A stretch of DNA of 36,006 bases from assembly GCA_963575745.1 (NCBI GenBank), contig CAUYUJ010000844.1:12501-48506 (forward strand), in the 5' to 3' direction. This document shows positions 16,758-28,789 of this stretch, in pieces. The position numbers were made by a program, and so were the translations under genes. Position 1 is the stretch's first letter. Each line of letters opens with the position of its first letter. Source of the DNA: Prorocentrum cordatum (lineage: Eukaryota; Sar; Dinophyceae; Prorocentrales; Prorocentraceae). The notes below the pieces were generated by a model, which saw only the letters and a list, made by a program, of their open reading frames with translations, searched no databases and was not told the origin of the DNA.

Positions 16758-19328
16758 CACAGGAAGCGGGAGGGCGATACAGCCGAAATCAATGAATCAC
16801 ATCCGGTTTTTGACAGGTCTTGGCTTCCTCAAGTTTCTCTTGGGGCCTCTGAGAGCTGTCTTGGGCCTCTACTGGGGCTCTGTTGGGGGTCTTCGGGGCC
16901 CTCTTGGAACCCTTCTGGTTCACACTTGGAGCCATCTTGGGCGATCCTGGAGCCATGTTGAGGATCCCAAATCCCACACGAAGCGAAAAAGGCGAGACGC
17001 CCACACTCATTGAGACACATCACGTCATTGAACGGTTTGGTTTCAGAGGCATCTTGGCAGCCGTCTAGGACCATCTTGGTCCACCTCGGGGCTCTCGTCG
17101 GGTCTCTTTGGTGGCTGCCTTTTGTGCATATTTGGGCCGTGTCGGGTCATCTTGGGGCTTGCAGACCCTTGATGCCCGCCCTTGGGCCGCCCCGGGGTCC
17201 TCATTCGGGCCCGCTGGGAGCTGCCTTGGGTCCCTGCTGGGGCGCACCTGATGGTCGTCCGAATCCTTTTTCAAGCCCATTCAGGCCCACTTGGGGCCAC
17301 TTGGAGGTTTCCAAATCCAACAGGAAGCGAAAAGGCGAGAAAGTCAGAGTCGTTGAAACACATGAAGTTTTTGGTGGGGGGTTGGGGCCCAGAGCTGCCT
17401 TGGAGGCTGTCTGGGAAGCTGTCTTGGTCCACCTCGGGGCTCTCGTGGGGCCTCTTTGGTGGCTGCCTTTGGGGCATTTTGGGGCCGTGCCATCTTGGGG
17501 CTGTGCCGCCTCTTGGTGTCGGCTCTTGGGCCGCCCTGGGGTCTTCTTCGGCCCCGCTGGACGTTTCCTTGGACCCCCGCTGAGGCGCTCTTGGGGGTCT
17601 TCGGAACTCTCTTGAAGCCCTTTTGAAAATGGTGAGAAAGCCATGCTCGTTGAAGCACATGGTGTTTTTTTAAGGTTTCGGGCATGCAAGCGTCTTGGGG
17701 GCTGTCTTGGACCATTTCGGGCCACCTCGGGGCTATCGTCGGGCCTCTTGGGTGGCTGTCTCGTGGGCATCTTTGGGCCGTGTAGGGTCATCTTGGTGCT
17801 TGCAACCCCTTGATGCTGGCTTTTGGGCTGCCCTGGGGTTCTCTTCGGGCCCGCTGGGAGCTGCCTGGGTTCCCTACTGCGGCGTTTTTTTATGGTCTTC
17901 GGAAATGATTCGGCGCCCTTTCAGGGTCACTTGGAGCCATCTGGAGGCTTTAAAACCCAACGGGAAGCGAAACTACGAGACGACCATACTCATTTAACCA
18001 AATTGCGTTTTCGAGCGTTTTGGGCACAGAGGCGTCCTGGGGGCTGTCTTGGGCCTTGGACAAGTTCGGGCCACCTCGGGGCTACCTCCTGGCATCGCTC
18101 GGACGTGTGCATTTTTTTCTCGGCGAGAACCATCGAGGAGCATCCTTGATCATTCGGCGAAACAGCCACGCACGAAACCGAAAAAAACACAGGGAACGGA
18201 CATCCGAGCGATGGCGAGACCTGGGAGCCTCTTTGGTGGCTGCCCTGTGGGCACCCTGGGGTCCTGTATGGGGCCATCTTGAGGCCTGCAACCCCTTGAT
18301 GCTGGCTCTTGGGCCGCCCTGGGGTCCTCGTCAGGCCCGCTGGGAGGAGGAGGAGGAGGAGGAGGAGGAGGAGGAGGAGGAGGAGGAGGAGGAGGAGGTG
18401 AGCCCCTACTGGGGTGCTCCCGAGGGTCTTCCGAACTTTGTTGAAGCCCTTTCGTGCCCAGACCTCCTCGCGTCGTGAAAAAATCACGACGGAAGGTTTT
18501 TCTCTATTTTCGGCCTCCGGGGGCCCTTACTGGGCCTCGGGAGCGTCAAAAACGACTCAGGATGAAAAACTGGTCCCGGGGAAGGGGTCCAGACCTCTGG
18601 TGGTCGACGTTGTGAAAAAATCACGACGTCGGGGGTCTGGGACTGGGGTGCTCCCGATGGTCTCCCGAACTTTTTTGAAGTCCTTTCGTGCCCACCTGGA
18701 ACCATTTTGATATGAGATTTCAAAATCCCACGTGAAGGGTAAAGGCGAGGAAGCCGGCATCACCGACGCACACGACGTTTTGCCCGTTGGCGTCCTGGGG
18801 GCTGTCTTGGACCATTCTAGGCCACCTCGGGGCCATCTTGGGGCCTTTTTGGTGGCTGCCTTGTGGGCATCTTGGGGCCGTGTGGGGGCCATCGGGACCA
18901 TCTTGGGGCTTGCAACCCCCTGATGCCGGCCGGCTCTTGGGCCGCCTTGGGGTCGTCTTCGGGCCCGCTTGGAGCTGTCTTGGGCCCCTACTGGGACGCT
19001 CTTGGGGTCTTCCGAACTCTCTTGAAGCCCTTTCATGCCCACCTGGAGCCATTTTGAGATTTTAAGATCCCACAAGGAGCGACAAGGCGAGAAAGCCAGA
19101 GTCATCGAACAATGATTTCTGAAGCGCGTGAAGTTTTCGCAGGTCTTGGGCCCGGAAGCGTCCTGGGGGCTGTCTTGGACCATCCTGGCCCACCTCGTGG
19201 ATATCTTTGGGCCTCCTGGGTTGCTGTCTTGGGGGCGCACTTGGGGAGCCACCCGTTGATCCGCTCTCGTGGGCCGCTCTTGGGCCCCCCTTGGAGGTTC
19301 GCCGGGGCGACCCCCGAACTGTGCTGAG
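16758..19328. repeat. Tandem array of ~340 bp units, copy 2
   Basis: Counterpart of 3675-6245 at offset 13083. Boundary boxes lie near 16758, 16973, 17314, 17623, 17954, 18724 and 19064. A GGA tract lies at 18344-18398. Confidence 0.85.
18457..18642 (-). mobile_element. Family E TIR element inside the array, copy 2
   Basis: Counterpart of 5374-5559, with the same inverted ends, both hairpins and the same flanking ~50 bp direct repeat. Confidence 0.75.
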
Positions 19329-19397
19329 GGTCCTGAGGGCTGCGCCCGTGAGCATAGCCATCTCTGGCCCGGCTTGACCTGGAGTTGCCCCCAGCGG

Positions 19398-19563
19398 TCC
19401 TCCTCCTCGTCCTCCTCCTCCTCCTCCTCCTCCTCCTCCTCCTCCTCCTCGCTCCTCCTCGCTCCTCCTCGCTCCTCCCTCCTCCTCCTCCTCCTCCTCC
19501 TCTTCCTCCTCCTCCTCTCCTCCTCCTCCTCCTCCTCCTCGTTCCTCCTCGCTCCTCCTCCTC
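19398..19563. repeat. (TCC)n tract, copy 2 version
   Basis: Continuous TCC DNA with GCTCC variants. Copy 1 has a 123 bp AT-richer segment in the middle of the corresponding tract. Confidence 0.95.
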
Positions 19564-19571
19564 TTTTTCGC

Positions 19572-19630
19572 AACGTCGACCCCCAGAGGTCTGGACCCTT
19601 TCCCCGGGGCCGGGTTTGCCGCCCGACTTA
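19572..19630 (+). mobile_element. Truncated family E element, copy 2
   Basis: Counterpart of 6512-6570: the 5' part of the element without its outer inverted repeat. Confidence 0.65.
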
Positions 19631-22004
19631 AGCGCAGACCCGATTTAAAAACTACCGCTCAGCTTTCAATCGCATCGAATCCGGTTGCATCCGTTTCCGA
19701 GCAATGCCAGTCTTTGACGCCTGGCATAGATCTACCAGCCAATCCAGCAACGATGCCCAGGTGAATTGCATTGATCGGGGAAGTGTGGAAGCAGCAGTTG
19801 AACAAAAATGGGGGAGGTGCAGCTGTCGAACCGAAGATCGGGATGGGCATCTTGGCAGCCTACTTAAGACTTTTTGGGACCTTCTTGGAGCCATTATGAA
19901 TGCCTGTGGGGCTCGTTTTGGGTCCTCTGGTGGCCCTCTGCCATCCTGGAAGCAATCGATTACAACATAGGGCGGCGCGTTTGTCAGTCCCCCCGTCGGA
20001 AGCCGGAAACCTCAAAGTCGTCTGGGCGATGTTGGAGCCGTCTGTATGCGTCAGATGCCCATCGGAAGCCAGATGGCAAGAATAACAAAAGTCAACGTTG
20101 CTCTTCAGATTTTGGAAGGATTTTGGCCGCTCGGGGGCGTCCTTGGGAGTCTTGGTGGCAACTTGGAGCCGTCTAGGGGCGGTCGTGGAGCCTCTTGGAG
20201 GAATGTTATAAGACGTCTTGAGCTATGTGAGGCCCTCCTGGGCCAGACTGAGCCATCCTAGACGCTCTAACGCCTCGCGACCGTGCCTGTCCAGACCTCG
20301 GGAGAGGAGGTAGGGGGAGAGGTGAACCTTACCCCGAATGGGAAGGAGCTTGGGCTGAGCTGCAGTCCGGATGCTGACAGAAGGACCATTTCGGGCTCAG
20401 GAGCGGCCCTGGATTTCGAGCAAAACCTTAGACGTAGGTTGGGGAACCTCCCTCGTGGCCGGGGCTCGCCGTAGCCAGAACGGCCCCTTCGTTCCTTACC
20501 CAGCGTTCTTTATGGTAGCACGGCGACCGTATGTCGCTAAGCCACCTACGCCCAGAGGGCTGGTGGGATTCTATCGATCTCTGAGCTGCTGGCGATAAGG
20601 AAAATCTGCGCCGTGTGACCCCACATCAAATTTAGTGCCTGGGAACTCGGTGCCTTGTCTGCAGGCCGGTATCAGTATCCAAGACGACTCGAACGACTCA
20701 GAACAAAGGCGGTGTTCGAGTTAGAGAAATTACGAACGCCGATCTCGAGATTCTCGACCCAAGGGATAAATGCGCTGTGTGATCCTGCGTCGATCTCAAT
20801 GGTTGAGAGCACTGTTGTTTACCCACAGCTCGAGATGGAATCGAACGCTTCGCCCGCAATATAAGTTTAACGACTTATATTGTATGTGTTTTGCAGTGCG
20901 TGCAAGTATGATGCACCAATGTATGGGGCGACTCGTGCCTCACAGCCAGGCCGATTCCATTTCGAGAACGTCAGCCCGGAGTGCAGCTCCTAATAGCAGA
21001 TGAAGCAGCACTGTTCTAGGAAGTTCTATCAATGCCGTGTGTGATGCGGTGTGTGATGATGCTTCCAACTCAATGCCTGTAGATTGCCCACAGCTCAAGA
21101 TCTGGTCGAACAACTACCGGTTGTAATGCAACTCGGCCAACCATCATGTATCGATAAGTTCGGATCTGAATTCTGTGCTTGAGAGTTCTGTCACTGCGCC
21201 CCGTGGTTCTGAAAACGAGTTATTATATGGGAAGTATGCCGATGTGTTCGTCATCCTGCATCGTTTTGAGCACGTGAGTCGAGACCAAGGCACAAGCCCA
21301 CCCTTGCAACTCAACAAGGTTCGAGCCGCACTCAGTATTTCAGATCGATCGCAAGGCCTTGCGTATTTTTCTGCACTGTGTTCAGTGCCTGGGAGATATG
21401 CACAGTGTCCGCAACTCGAGACTGTGTCGAGAAGCGGCTGCGCATGTTGCGACTCTAACGGTTCAGGGCATACCGGTTTTCGGGCCGTATCAGTGATTAT
21501 GGGCCGATCCGATCCAGGGATGTGAGCCTTCCAAGTCGGCGCGCAGTTCATTGCCTGATCGAGCCTGCGCGTCCACAGCTCATGTCTGGGAGCCCGTTGT
21601 GGGTAGCCTGGCCGCCGAAGACGGCGGCACACGACGCAGCCAGGCCGCTGAACAGTACTACAACGCAGTGTGCTACGATGCGATGCGGCGCAGTGCCATG
21701 CCATGACCGTAGACGCGCTAACGGTGTGTTAGCTAACAGCGAGGTAGGACAACCAGCTGTAGGAAGGCGTGGTTCGTGGCCAGACCAAGTGTGGGAACGC
21801 CTGGTTCGTGCTTTCCTACAACTCGCTGTGCTTTCGTTTTCGTTCGCTACACTCGTATGTTTGGACACGGTGTTCCGTGAGTTGTCCTACAGTTTGTTCT
21901 GTTCCAGATTCCCAACCGCACCGTTTACCAAGCGCGCCGCCAGCGCGGCCTTGGCATGACATGGCGCTCGCTGATGTCGTAGGCGCTGCGCGCTGCCACC
22001 GAGG
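19631..22004. other. 2.4 kb stretch, copy 2, no gene recognised
   Basis: Counterpart of 6571-9007 without the 109 bp T/G insertion, and with 46 extra bases at about 20697-20742 lying between CGAACG direct repeats. The same degenerate satellite remnants and short hairpins are present. No gene is supported. Confidence 0.5.
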
Positions 22005-22268
22005 CCCCAGGCCCCCGACGTCGTGATTTCTTCGCTTCGTGACCTCGACCCCCAGAGGTCTGGACCCTTTCCCCGGGACCGGCTTTTCATCCCGAGCCGT
22101 TCTTTGACGGTCCCGCGGCCCGGCGAGGACCTCCGGAGGGCGAAGATAGCGAAAAACTTGCCGTCGTGATCTTTTCACGACGCGAGGGGGTCTGGGCACG
22201 CGAGGACCTCCAGAGGGCGAAAATAGCGAAAAGCCTGCCGCCGTGAAATTTTTCCCGACGCGAAGGGG
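22005..22268 (+). mobile_element. Family E element plus partial tandem 3' part, copy 2
   Basis: Counterpart of 9008-9271: a full 192 bp element (22005-22196) followed by a partial repeat of its 3' third. Confidence 0.7.
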
Positions 22269-22299
22269 GTGATGCTGATGCTGATGCTGTTGCTGATGC

Positions 22300-22616
22300 G
22301 GAGGAGGAGGAGGAGGAGGAGGAGGAGGAGGAGGAGGAGGAGGAGGAGGAGGAGGAGGAGGAGAGGAGGAGGAGGAGAGGAGGAGGAGGAGGAGGAGGCG
22401 GAGGAGGAGGAGGAGAAGAGGAGGGGAGGAGGAGGAGGAGGAGGGAGGAGGGGAGGAGGAGGAGGAGGAGGAGGAGGAGGAGGAGGAGGAGGAGGAGGAG
22501 GAGGAGAGGAGGAGGGGGAGGAGGAGGAGGAGGAGGAGGAGGAGGAGGAGGAGGAGGAGGAGGAGGAGGAGGAGGAAGGAGGAGGAGGAGGAGGAGGAGG
22601 AGGAGAGCCTTCGAGG
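22300..22616. repeat. (GGA)n left arm, copy 2
   Basis: About 315 bases of GGA, differing from copy 1 in the interruption pattern. With the TCC tract at 22746-22904 it forms the same inverted pair. Confidence 0.95.
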
Positions 22617-22745
22617 CGGGGGCCCGCGGCCCGCGCCTTGAGCGGCCTCGAGGCCGGGCCACCCGCAGCGGGCCCGGCGGGGGCCCGACGGGGGGGAGCC
22701 CGCGCGTGGATCGGCGAGAGGCCGGCGGCGGGCCCGGGAGGGTGC
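22617..22745. other. GC-rich spacer, copy 2
   Basis: The same spacer as 9618-9773, but about 27 bases shorter, with differences concentrated in G/C runs. Confidence 0.6.
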
Positions 22746-22904
22746 CTCCTCTCCCTCCTTCCTCCTCCTCCTCCTCCTCCTCTCCTCCTTCTCCCTCCTC
22801 CTCTCCTCCTCCTCCCACTTCTCCTCCTCCTCCTCCTCCTCCTCCTCCCACTTCTCCTCCTCCTTCTCCTCCTCCTCCTCCTCCTCCTCCGCCTCCCACT
22901 CCTC
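22746..22904. repeat. (TCC)n right arm, copy 2
   Basis: TCC tract with the same CACTTC interruptions as copy 1. It ends about 450 bp upstream of the copy 2 ATG. Confidence 0.95.
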
Positions 22905-23351
22905 TAATGATAGCACGGATCCGAATCATGATGATACGATGAACAATAGTAATCATAAGGGTAAGACGGATAATAATGATGATGATAATGATGCTGGTGC
23001 CGCGGCGGCTTCCGATCGGAGATCCCACGATCTCGGGAACGCGGGTCGGCTTAAGCTGAGCCTGGCGCAGCGAGGGCGGAGCTCTGCGGTCGGCCCCACA
23101 GATTCGGGGTGGTCTGAGGCGAGCATGGGTTCATGAATCCATGGATTCACGGGGCAGCGTGGATGCTTGAACTTGAGAATGCATGGATTGACGAATCCTT
23201 GAATCTGTGAGTCCGTGGACTTGAAGAGTTCTTAGCGATCTCGCGTATCGATTCCAGAATGCATGAATTTGTGGGTTTCGCGTAGATCTGATATTTAAGG
23301 GCTCAGGCATTGTAGCAAGTGTGCGCGCTCTTGCATGAAAGAGAAGGCTCA
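22905..23351 (+). promoter_or_regulatory. Presumed upstream/5' UTR region, copy 2
   Basis: Counterpart of 9945-10391, with the palindrome TGAATCCATGGATTCA at 23134-23149. Function is inferred from position only. Confidence 0.35.
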
Positions 23352-24296
23352 ATGCAGTGCTTGCAGACTGAGGCGGGCCGTGTTGCCGTTGCTGGGAGTG
23401 GGTTTCTCGTTGACGGCTACGATTTGTCGATAATTGGTGCAGTGCAGAATGTCATTAAAGTTGTATATGTCTGCCAAGGCAGTGCTCCTTGCCAATCAGA
23501 CAAAATTTCCGCAGCGGACTTCCAGAATCTCACCGGAGCAGTCAATTCGGCAGCGTTGGTCGGCTCGATCTTTGGGCAGCTCATCATTGGTGTCCTAGCG
23601 GATCGCCTCGGCCGCAGGCTGATTTTTATCATTACTGGCGTTTTGCTGGTGGTCGGATCGTGCTTATCCGCGCTTGCGCAGTCTGACCTCATATCCGATG
23701 CAGGGCCTCAGCAACTCCTCTATCAGATCGCTTTGGCACGATTCGTCGTTGGCTTTGGGATCGGGGGTGAGTTCCCACTCACTGGCTCCATCGCTGCCGA
23801 GGGTAGCAGCGCAAAGCGTCGCACTGTGCTTATGAGCCTCGTCTACACATCCGCTTGCGTGGGGATTCTGCTTTGCCCAATGTTGATGCTCCTCCTCTAT
23901 GCGCTGGGCTGCCCCCTCTGGCTTTTATGGCGCTTGGGCCTGGCATTTGGTGGGGTGATGCCCCTTGCCTCTCTCTACTTCCGCTGGAAGATGCATGAGA
24001 GCGATGACTACCGGAAGGTAGAGCAGCAACGAGCACAGTGCAATCCGAAGGTCATGCTGGCGCCCACTGTGGGCCTCTACAAGTGGCATCTCCTCGGGAC
24101 GGCATCCAACTGGTTCTTGTTCAACGCCATCTACTACAGCACTTTCCTGTTCCAGGGGCAGATCATGGCGGCAGCATCTTTCGGCCCAGAGGGTCTGGCA
24201 GGAACCTTTGAGAAGACCCTCGTGAGCGGGGTGCTCGTGTTTGTTGGCGGCTGCGCCGGGATCTTATCTGTGCATTTTATCGAAGATGCCCACGGC
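23352..24296 (+). CDS. Inorganic phosphate transporter (Pht1/PHO84-type MFS), exon 1, copy 2
   Basis: Encodes the same 315 residues as 10392-11336 with no amino-acid difference. It has the same ATG context, upstream in-frame stop and ambiguous GA or GC donor. Because this contig continues beyond exon 2, it is the better reference copy for the gene. If the two contigs are one locus, this and the copy 1 exon are the same exon counted twice. Confidence 0.85.
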
Positions 24297-27200
24297 GAAT
24301 CGCCGCTGCTCCCGGCCTCTTGGGAAGCGCCTCTCGGGCTAAGCTTTGGGCCCCAGCTTGGCCAAGCTATCGGACTGTGTGTTCCCCCAGCCGCTCTGGA
24401 AACTCTTGGGGGAGCACCTGGGGGAGGATGAGAGAGAGGATCAGGAGAGGGAGGAAGAGCAGGAGGAGGAGGAGGAGGAGGAGGAGGAGGAGGAGGAAGA
24501 GGAGGAGTAGAAGGAGGCCTCTAGGGAGCCTCTTGAGGCACTCTTGGGGCCTCCTGGGAGTTTGGAGGCTTCTTGGAGGCGTCTTCGGGGCCTCCTTGGG
24601 CCTCTTGGAGGCCTTTGAGGCTTTCTTGAGGCCTCTTTGGCTGTCTTAGGGCGTTCCTGGCCCCTCTGTCGCCGTCGGTTTGCCGTCTTCGGGGCCTCTC
24701 TGAACCGACATGGAGCCCTCTTGGGGTGCTTCATGGCTGTCTTGGGGGCCATCTTGGGCCTCTTGGAGGCCTCTTGGGCCGTCTGGGGGCCCTCTTGGGG
24801 CCGTCTTGGGGGGCCCTTGGGCCGTCACAGGGTCATCTTGCAGGCTTCTTGGGCGAGCTTCGGGAGATTTTGGGGCGATCTTGGGGGCCTCTTGGGCCGT
24901 CGCGGGCCGTCGGAAAGCCGAAAAGTAGCCAATGCCAAATCTTTCAAACAATCTGAGGGCAATCTATGATGTTTGCCTCTTCAGGCCTTCCTGGAGGCCT
25001 CTCGGGGGCGTCTTGGAGGCCTCTTGGGGACGTCTTGGGCCATCGTGAGGCCAGCTTGGGCCGTCTTGGTGGGTTCTTGGGATACTTGGAGGCATCTTGG
25101 ACCCTCTTAGGCCATCTTGGAGGCCATCTTGGACCATCTTGGGCGCTGTGGGAGGCCATCTTGGGCCATCCTGGTCACCGCCGCTCCCCCTGCCTTTTGG
25201 AATCGCCCATGTGGCCGAGCGTTGTGGCAAGAAGTCTGCCAAGCTATCGGACCATGTGTTGCCCCAGGCCGTTGGAGAAACCCTTCGCGGAACACTTGGG
25301 GGAGGATGGCGGGGAAGATCAGGAGGAGAAGGAGGAGGGGGCCATCTTGGGAGCCTCTGGGGGTACTCTTGGGGCCTCCCGGGAGCTTCCTGGGAGCCTC
25401 TTGGAGGCATCTTGTGGGCCTTTGGGGGCTTCTCGGGGACCCCTTTGGCAGTCTTAGGGCTCCCGGGCCGTCTTGGAGGCCATCTAGGGCGTCTTGGAGG
25501 CTTCATAGGCCGTCTCGGGGCCCTCCTGCGACAGTCTTGGGGGCCTCTTGGGCCGTTCTGGGGCTATCTTGGAGGCCTCTGTGGCGATCCTGGGGTGATC
25601 TTTGGGGGCCTCTTGGGCCGTCGCGGGCCGTCGGAAGACCGAAACTAAGCAAGTGCCAAATTCCTTGAACACCAGAGGAAAATCAATGATTTTGGCCTCT
25701 TCGGGCCTTCCTGGAGGCTTTCTTGGGGGCCTCTTGGGCCGTCTCGGAGACCTCTTGGGGGCCTCTTGGGCCTCCTTGGGCCGTCTTCGAGCCATCCTGG
25801 GCCGTATTGATGGCCTCCTGGCCCGTCTGACGCCGTCGCCAGCCGTCTTGAGGGCCTCTCTGGGCCGACTTGAGGCCCTCTTGGGGTGCTCCAGGGCCGT
25901 CTTGGAGGCCATCTGGGGCGTCTTGGAGGTCTCTTGTGCTCTCCTGGGGTCGTCTTGGGTGCCCCTTGTGCCGTTCTGGGGCCATCTTGGATGCCTCTTG
26001 GGCGATCTTGGGGCGATCTTTGGGGGCTCTTGGGCTGTCTCGGGCCGTCGGAAGACCGAACATAAGCAAATGCTAAAATCTTTTAGACACTGGCGGAAAA
26101 TCAATGGTTTTGGCCTTTTCGGGCCTTCCTGGAGGCCCTCTGGGAGGCCTCTTGGGCCGTCTCGGAGACCAATTGGGGGCCTCTTGGGCCTCCTTGGGCC
26201 ATCTTCGAGCCATCTTGGGCCGTCTTGATGGCCTCCTGGCCCGTCTGACGCCGTCGCCAGCCGTCTTGAGGGCCTCTCTGGGCCGACTTGGGGCCTTCTT
26301 GGGGTGCTCCAGGGCCGTCTTGAAGGCCATCTGGGGCGTCTTGGAGGCCTCTTTGGCCCTCCTGGGGTCGTCTTGGGTGCCCCTTGTGCCGTTCTGGGGC
26401 CATCTTGGATGCCTCTTGGGCGATCTTGGGGCGATCTTTGGGGGCTCTTGGGCTGTCTTGGAGACCTGTTGGGGGCCTCTTGGGCCTCCTTGGGCCATTT
26501 TCGAGCAATCTTGGGCCGTCTTGATGGCCTCCTGGCCCGTCTGACGCCGTCGCTAGCCATCTCGAGGGCCTCTCTGGGCCGACTTGGGGCCTTCTTGGCA
26601 GGGCCGTCTTGGAAGCCATCTGGGGCGTCTGGGAGGTCTCTTGGGCCTTCTTGGGGCCCCCTCTTTGGGCAGTCTTCGGGGCTCTTGGGCCGTTCTGGGG
26701 CCATCTTGGAGGCCTCTTGGGCGATCCTGGGGTGATCTTTGGGGGCCTCTTGGGCCGTCGCGGGCCGTCGGAAGACCGAAAATAAGCAAGTGCCAAATTC
26801 CTTAAACACCGGAGGAAAATCAATGATTTTGACCTCGTCGGGCCTCCTGGAGGCTTTCTTGGGGGCCCCTTGGGCCGTCTCGGAGACCTCTTCGGGGCCT
26901 CTTGGGCCATCTTGAGGCCATGTTGGGCCGTCCTGGAGGCTTCTTGGTCAGACTTGGAGACATCTTGGATTCTCTTGGGCCGTCTTGGAGGCCATCTTGG
27001 ACCATTTTGGGCGAACTCGGAGGCCCTCTTAGGCCATCTTGGCCGTCTTGGAGGCCATCTTGGGCGTCTTAGGGGATTTTTTGCGGACGTTGTGCTCGCT
27101 TGTGGTCCCTTCCGGGTGGCCGACAGGACGGGCCGAAGCCCCACGGGAGTGTTTTTTTTTATAATTTTATTTTTTCAAAAAATAGAAAAAGAAGCAACAA

Positions 27201-28081
27201 CACACCAATAGGATCTAGCACGCCGGGCACCCTTGTGGCAAGAACACAGGGGACGGCGGATCTAGTGGCCTTCGGCCCATCCCGCGACCGTGCCTGGTCT
27301 ATGGGTCAGAGTTCTCAGGGATGCTTCTTCGGGTCTCTTCGGGGTGCTCTCGGGGGCCTCTTGAGAGCCTCTTGGGGGCCTCTTGGGAGCCTCTTTGGGG
27401 CCTCTTTGGAGCTTCTGAGGGCTACATGGAGAGCCTCTTGGGGCCTCTTGGGTTCTAGGGGGCCCTCGGGGCCGAGGGGGGCTCGAAATGTCCGTTCGGG
27501 TTCCCCATCTAAGCCTCCTCTTGGGGCCGCTGGGCACTAGTGGGCCGTCATGGGCGCCTCTTGGGCCGTCTTGGGGCCCTCTTGGGCTGTCTTGGGGCCC
27601 TCTAGGGGGCCTCTGGGTCCGTCTTGTGGCGATCTTGGGGGCCTTGTCGGCCGTCTTGGAGCGTCGGAAAACCGAAAAGGCGAGAAGGCCAACAATCGTC
27701 AAAAACCTAAGGAAAATCAATGATGTTTGCCTCTTGGGGCCCTCTTGGGACGCCTCTTGGAACACTCTTGGAACGTCTTCGGGGCCGCTTGGGCTGTGCT
27801 GAGGCCATCTTGAAATATTGTTGCACTCGTGGGCCTTCTCGGAGGCATCTTCGGCCCTCTTGGGCGCTTTTTGGGCCCATGGTTGGCCGGCTGCGCGACT
27901 GGAGGCCGAGCGCGACACGCCCGAGTCCTGGGAAATCCTGGGGGGTCCTGGGGAATCTCCAGACCTCTTCGGAAATCTGTATGAAATCGGAGGCCCTGGC
28001 CCTCAAAACCTTTCTCAAACCCTGCAACTCTGAACTTCTCAAGGCTGCATGAGCCTTGGGGCACTCCGCTATGTGCTGCAG
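24297..28081 (+). other. Transporter intron 1, copy 2 (satellite-filled, ~3.8 kb)
   Basis: Same boundaries as copy 1 but 270 bp shorter because the T-rich block is absent. It contains the direct repeat modules at 24361-24450 and 25238-25328 and a GGA run at 24460-24509. Boundary boxes lie near 24911, 25631, 26048, 26768 and 27664. Without the T-rich block a minus-strand frame of 441 codons (25484-26809) is open, made of Pro/Arg/Lys/Gln satellite translations. Confidence 0.7.
24520..27080. repeat. ~12 bp-based satellite with higher-order units (intron, copy 2)
   Basis: Counterpart of 11560-14390 without the T-rich block. Both junction flanks at 25940/25941 are ordinary satellite. Confidence 0.85.
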
Positions 28082-28467
28082 GCACGGTGGCGGATCACCC
28101 TGAAGCAGATGCAACTGCAGTCATGGTTGGCGCTAATTCCTGTTTACGCATTGTGTGCTGTTGGCTACTCTGCTATGCTTCGCAACGTTCCTGCACTGCT
28201 AGTGGTTATCTACTCGGCGACTTTCTTCTTCCTTATTTGTGGGCCAGGGATGTCTACGTACATAATACCAGCTGAGATCTATCCATCCCAGGCCAAAGGC
28301 ACCCTGGTTGGGATCTCCGCAGCTTGCGGCAAGCTCGGAGCATGGCTGTTCGTGATTCTGACCAGCTTCCTGGACTTGGACGCGACGCCTGGGAGAACCT
28401 CGCTGTTTGCCATGTGCGCGGTAGTGTCTGCTGTTGGAGCCCTGGCAACGCTCTTCTTCACACCAAG
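28082..28467 (+). CDS. Inorganic phosphate transporter (Pht1/PHO84-type MFS), exon 2, copy 2
   Basis: Same 128 residues (helices 9-12) as the copy 1 exon. With exon 1 it gives a 443-residue core, somewhat short of the ~520-580 residues of plant and fungal members, mainly because the central loop and both tails are short. Reading continues in frame past the candidate GT donor at 28468 to a TAA at 28787-28789, adding about 107 residues without transporter character. Either the protein ends in this tail, or a short last exon lies downstream that I cannot place. Confidence 0.8.
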
Positions 28468-28789
28468 GTTCAGGAGGGGAAAAAACACACAGACACAATT
28501 AATCGTCGATTCCCAGGAAAATATGGGAAAATACGGGAAGTGGTGGGGGAGACAAAAACCCAGAAAATATGCGGAAATATGGGGAATCCTTTTATTTGTG
28601 TGTATTTATTTGTGTGTCCTTGGGCCCCCTGAAAGGTATGATGACAAAGATTTGGCACGTGTCCTGCCGGCCGAGACGGTGGGCTTTGTCCCCTTGGGGT
28701 GGCAGCGGGCACGCCGGCAGAGGAAGCTGGACGAGTGCTCGAGCAGGAGCGACACCGAGACAGATCGGGGGAACGCAAGACCCGAGTAA
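28468..28789 (+). other. Possible C-terminal extension or second intron/last exon
   Basis: Open in frame with exon 2 and ending at TAA 28787-28789. The first ~45 codons come from AT-richer DNA with repeated GGAAAATATGGG-like words, more like intron or UTR. The last ~40 codons (...RRQRKLDECSSRSDTETDRG...) are charged, as a cytoplasmic MFS tail could be. I cannot tell readthrough from a spliced terminal exon. Confidence 0.35.
28591..28618. repeat. 14 bp tandem repeat, two units
   Basis: TTTATTTGTGTGTA at 28591-28604 is followed by TTTATTTGTGTGTC. Copy 1 breaks off at the gap six bases into this repeat. Confidence 0.8.

Larger units (their letters stand above)
16007..28596. repeat. Duplicated segment, copy 2 (starts at the N gap)
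   Basis: This is a near-identical counterpart of 2924-15906. It begins inside a GGA tract immediately after the gap and continues past the homologous end of copy 1 into unique sequence. It lacks the 270 bp and 109 bp insertions of copy 1 and carries 46 extra bases at about 20697-20742. Confidence 0.95.

Noticed and set aside
10392-28467. Tandem pair of phosphate transporter genes as a gene-family expansion
   Set aside because: The copies are identical in coding, intron and flanking complex DNA and meet at a 100-N gap where each contig breaks off. An unmerged overlap explains this more simply. It is not excluded.
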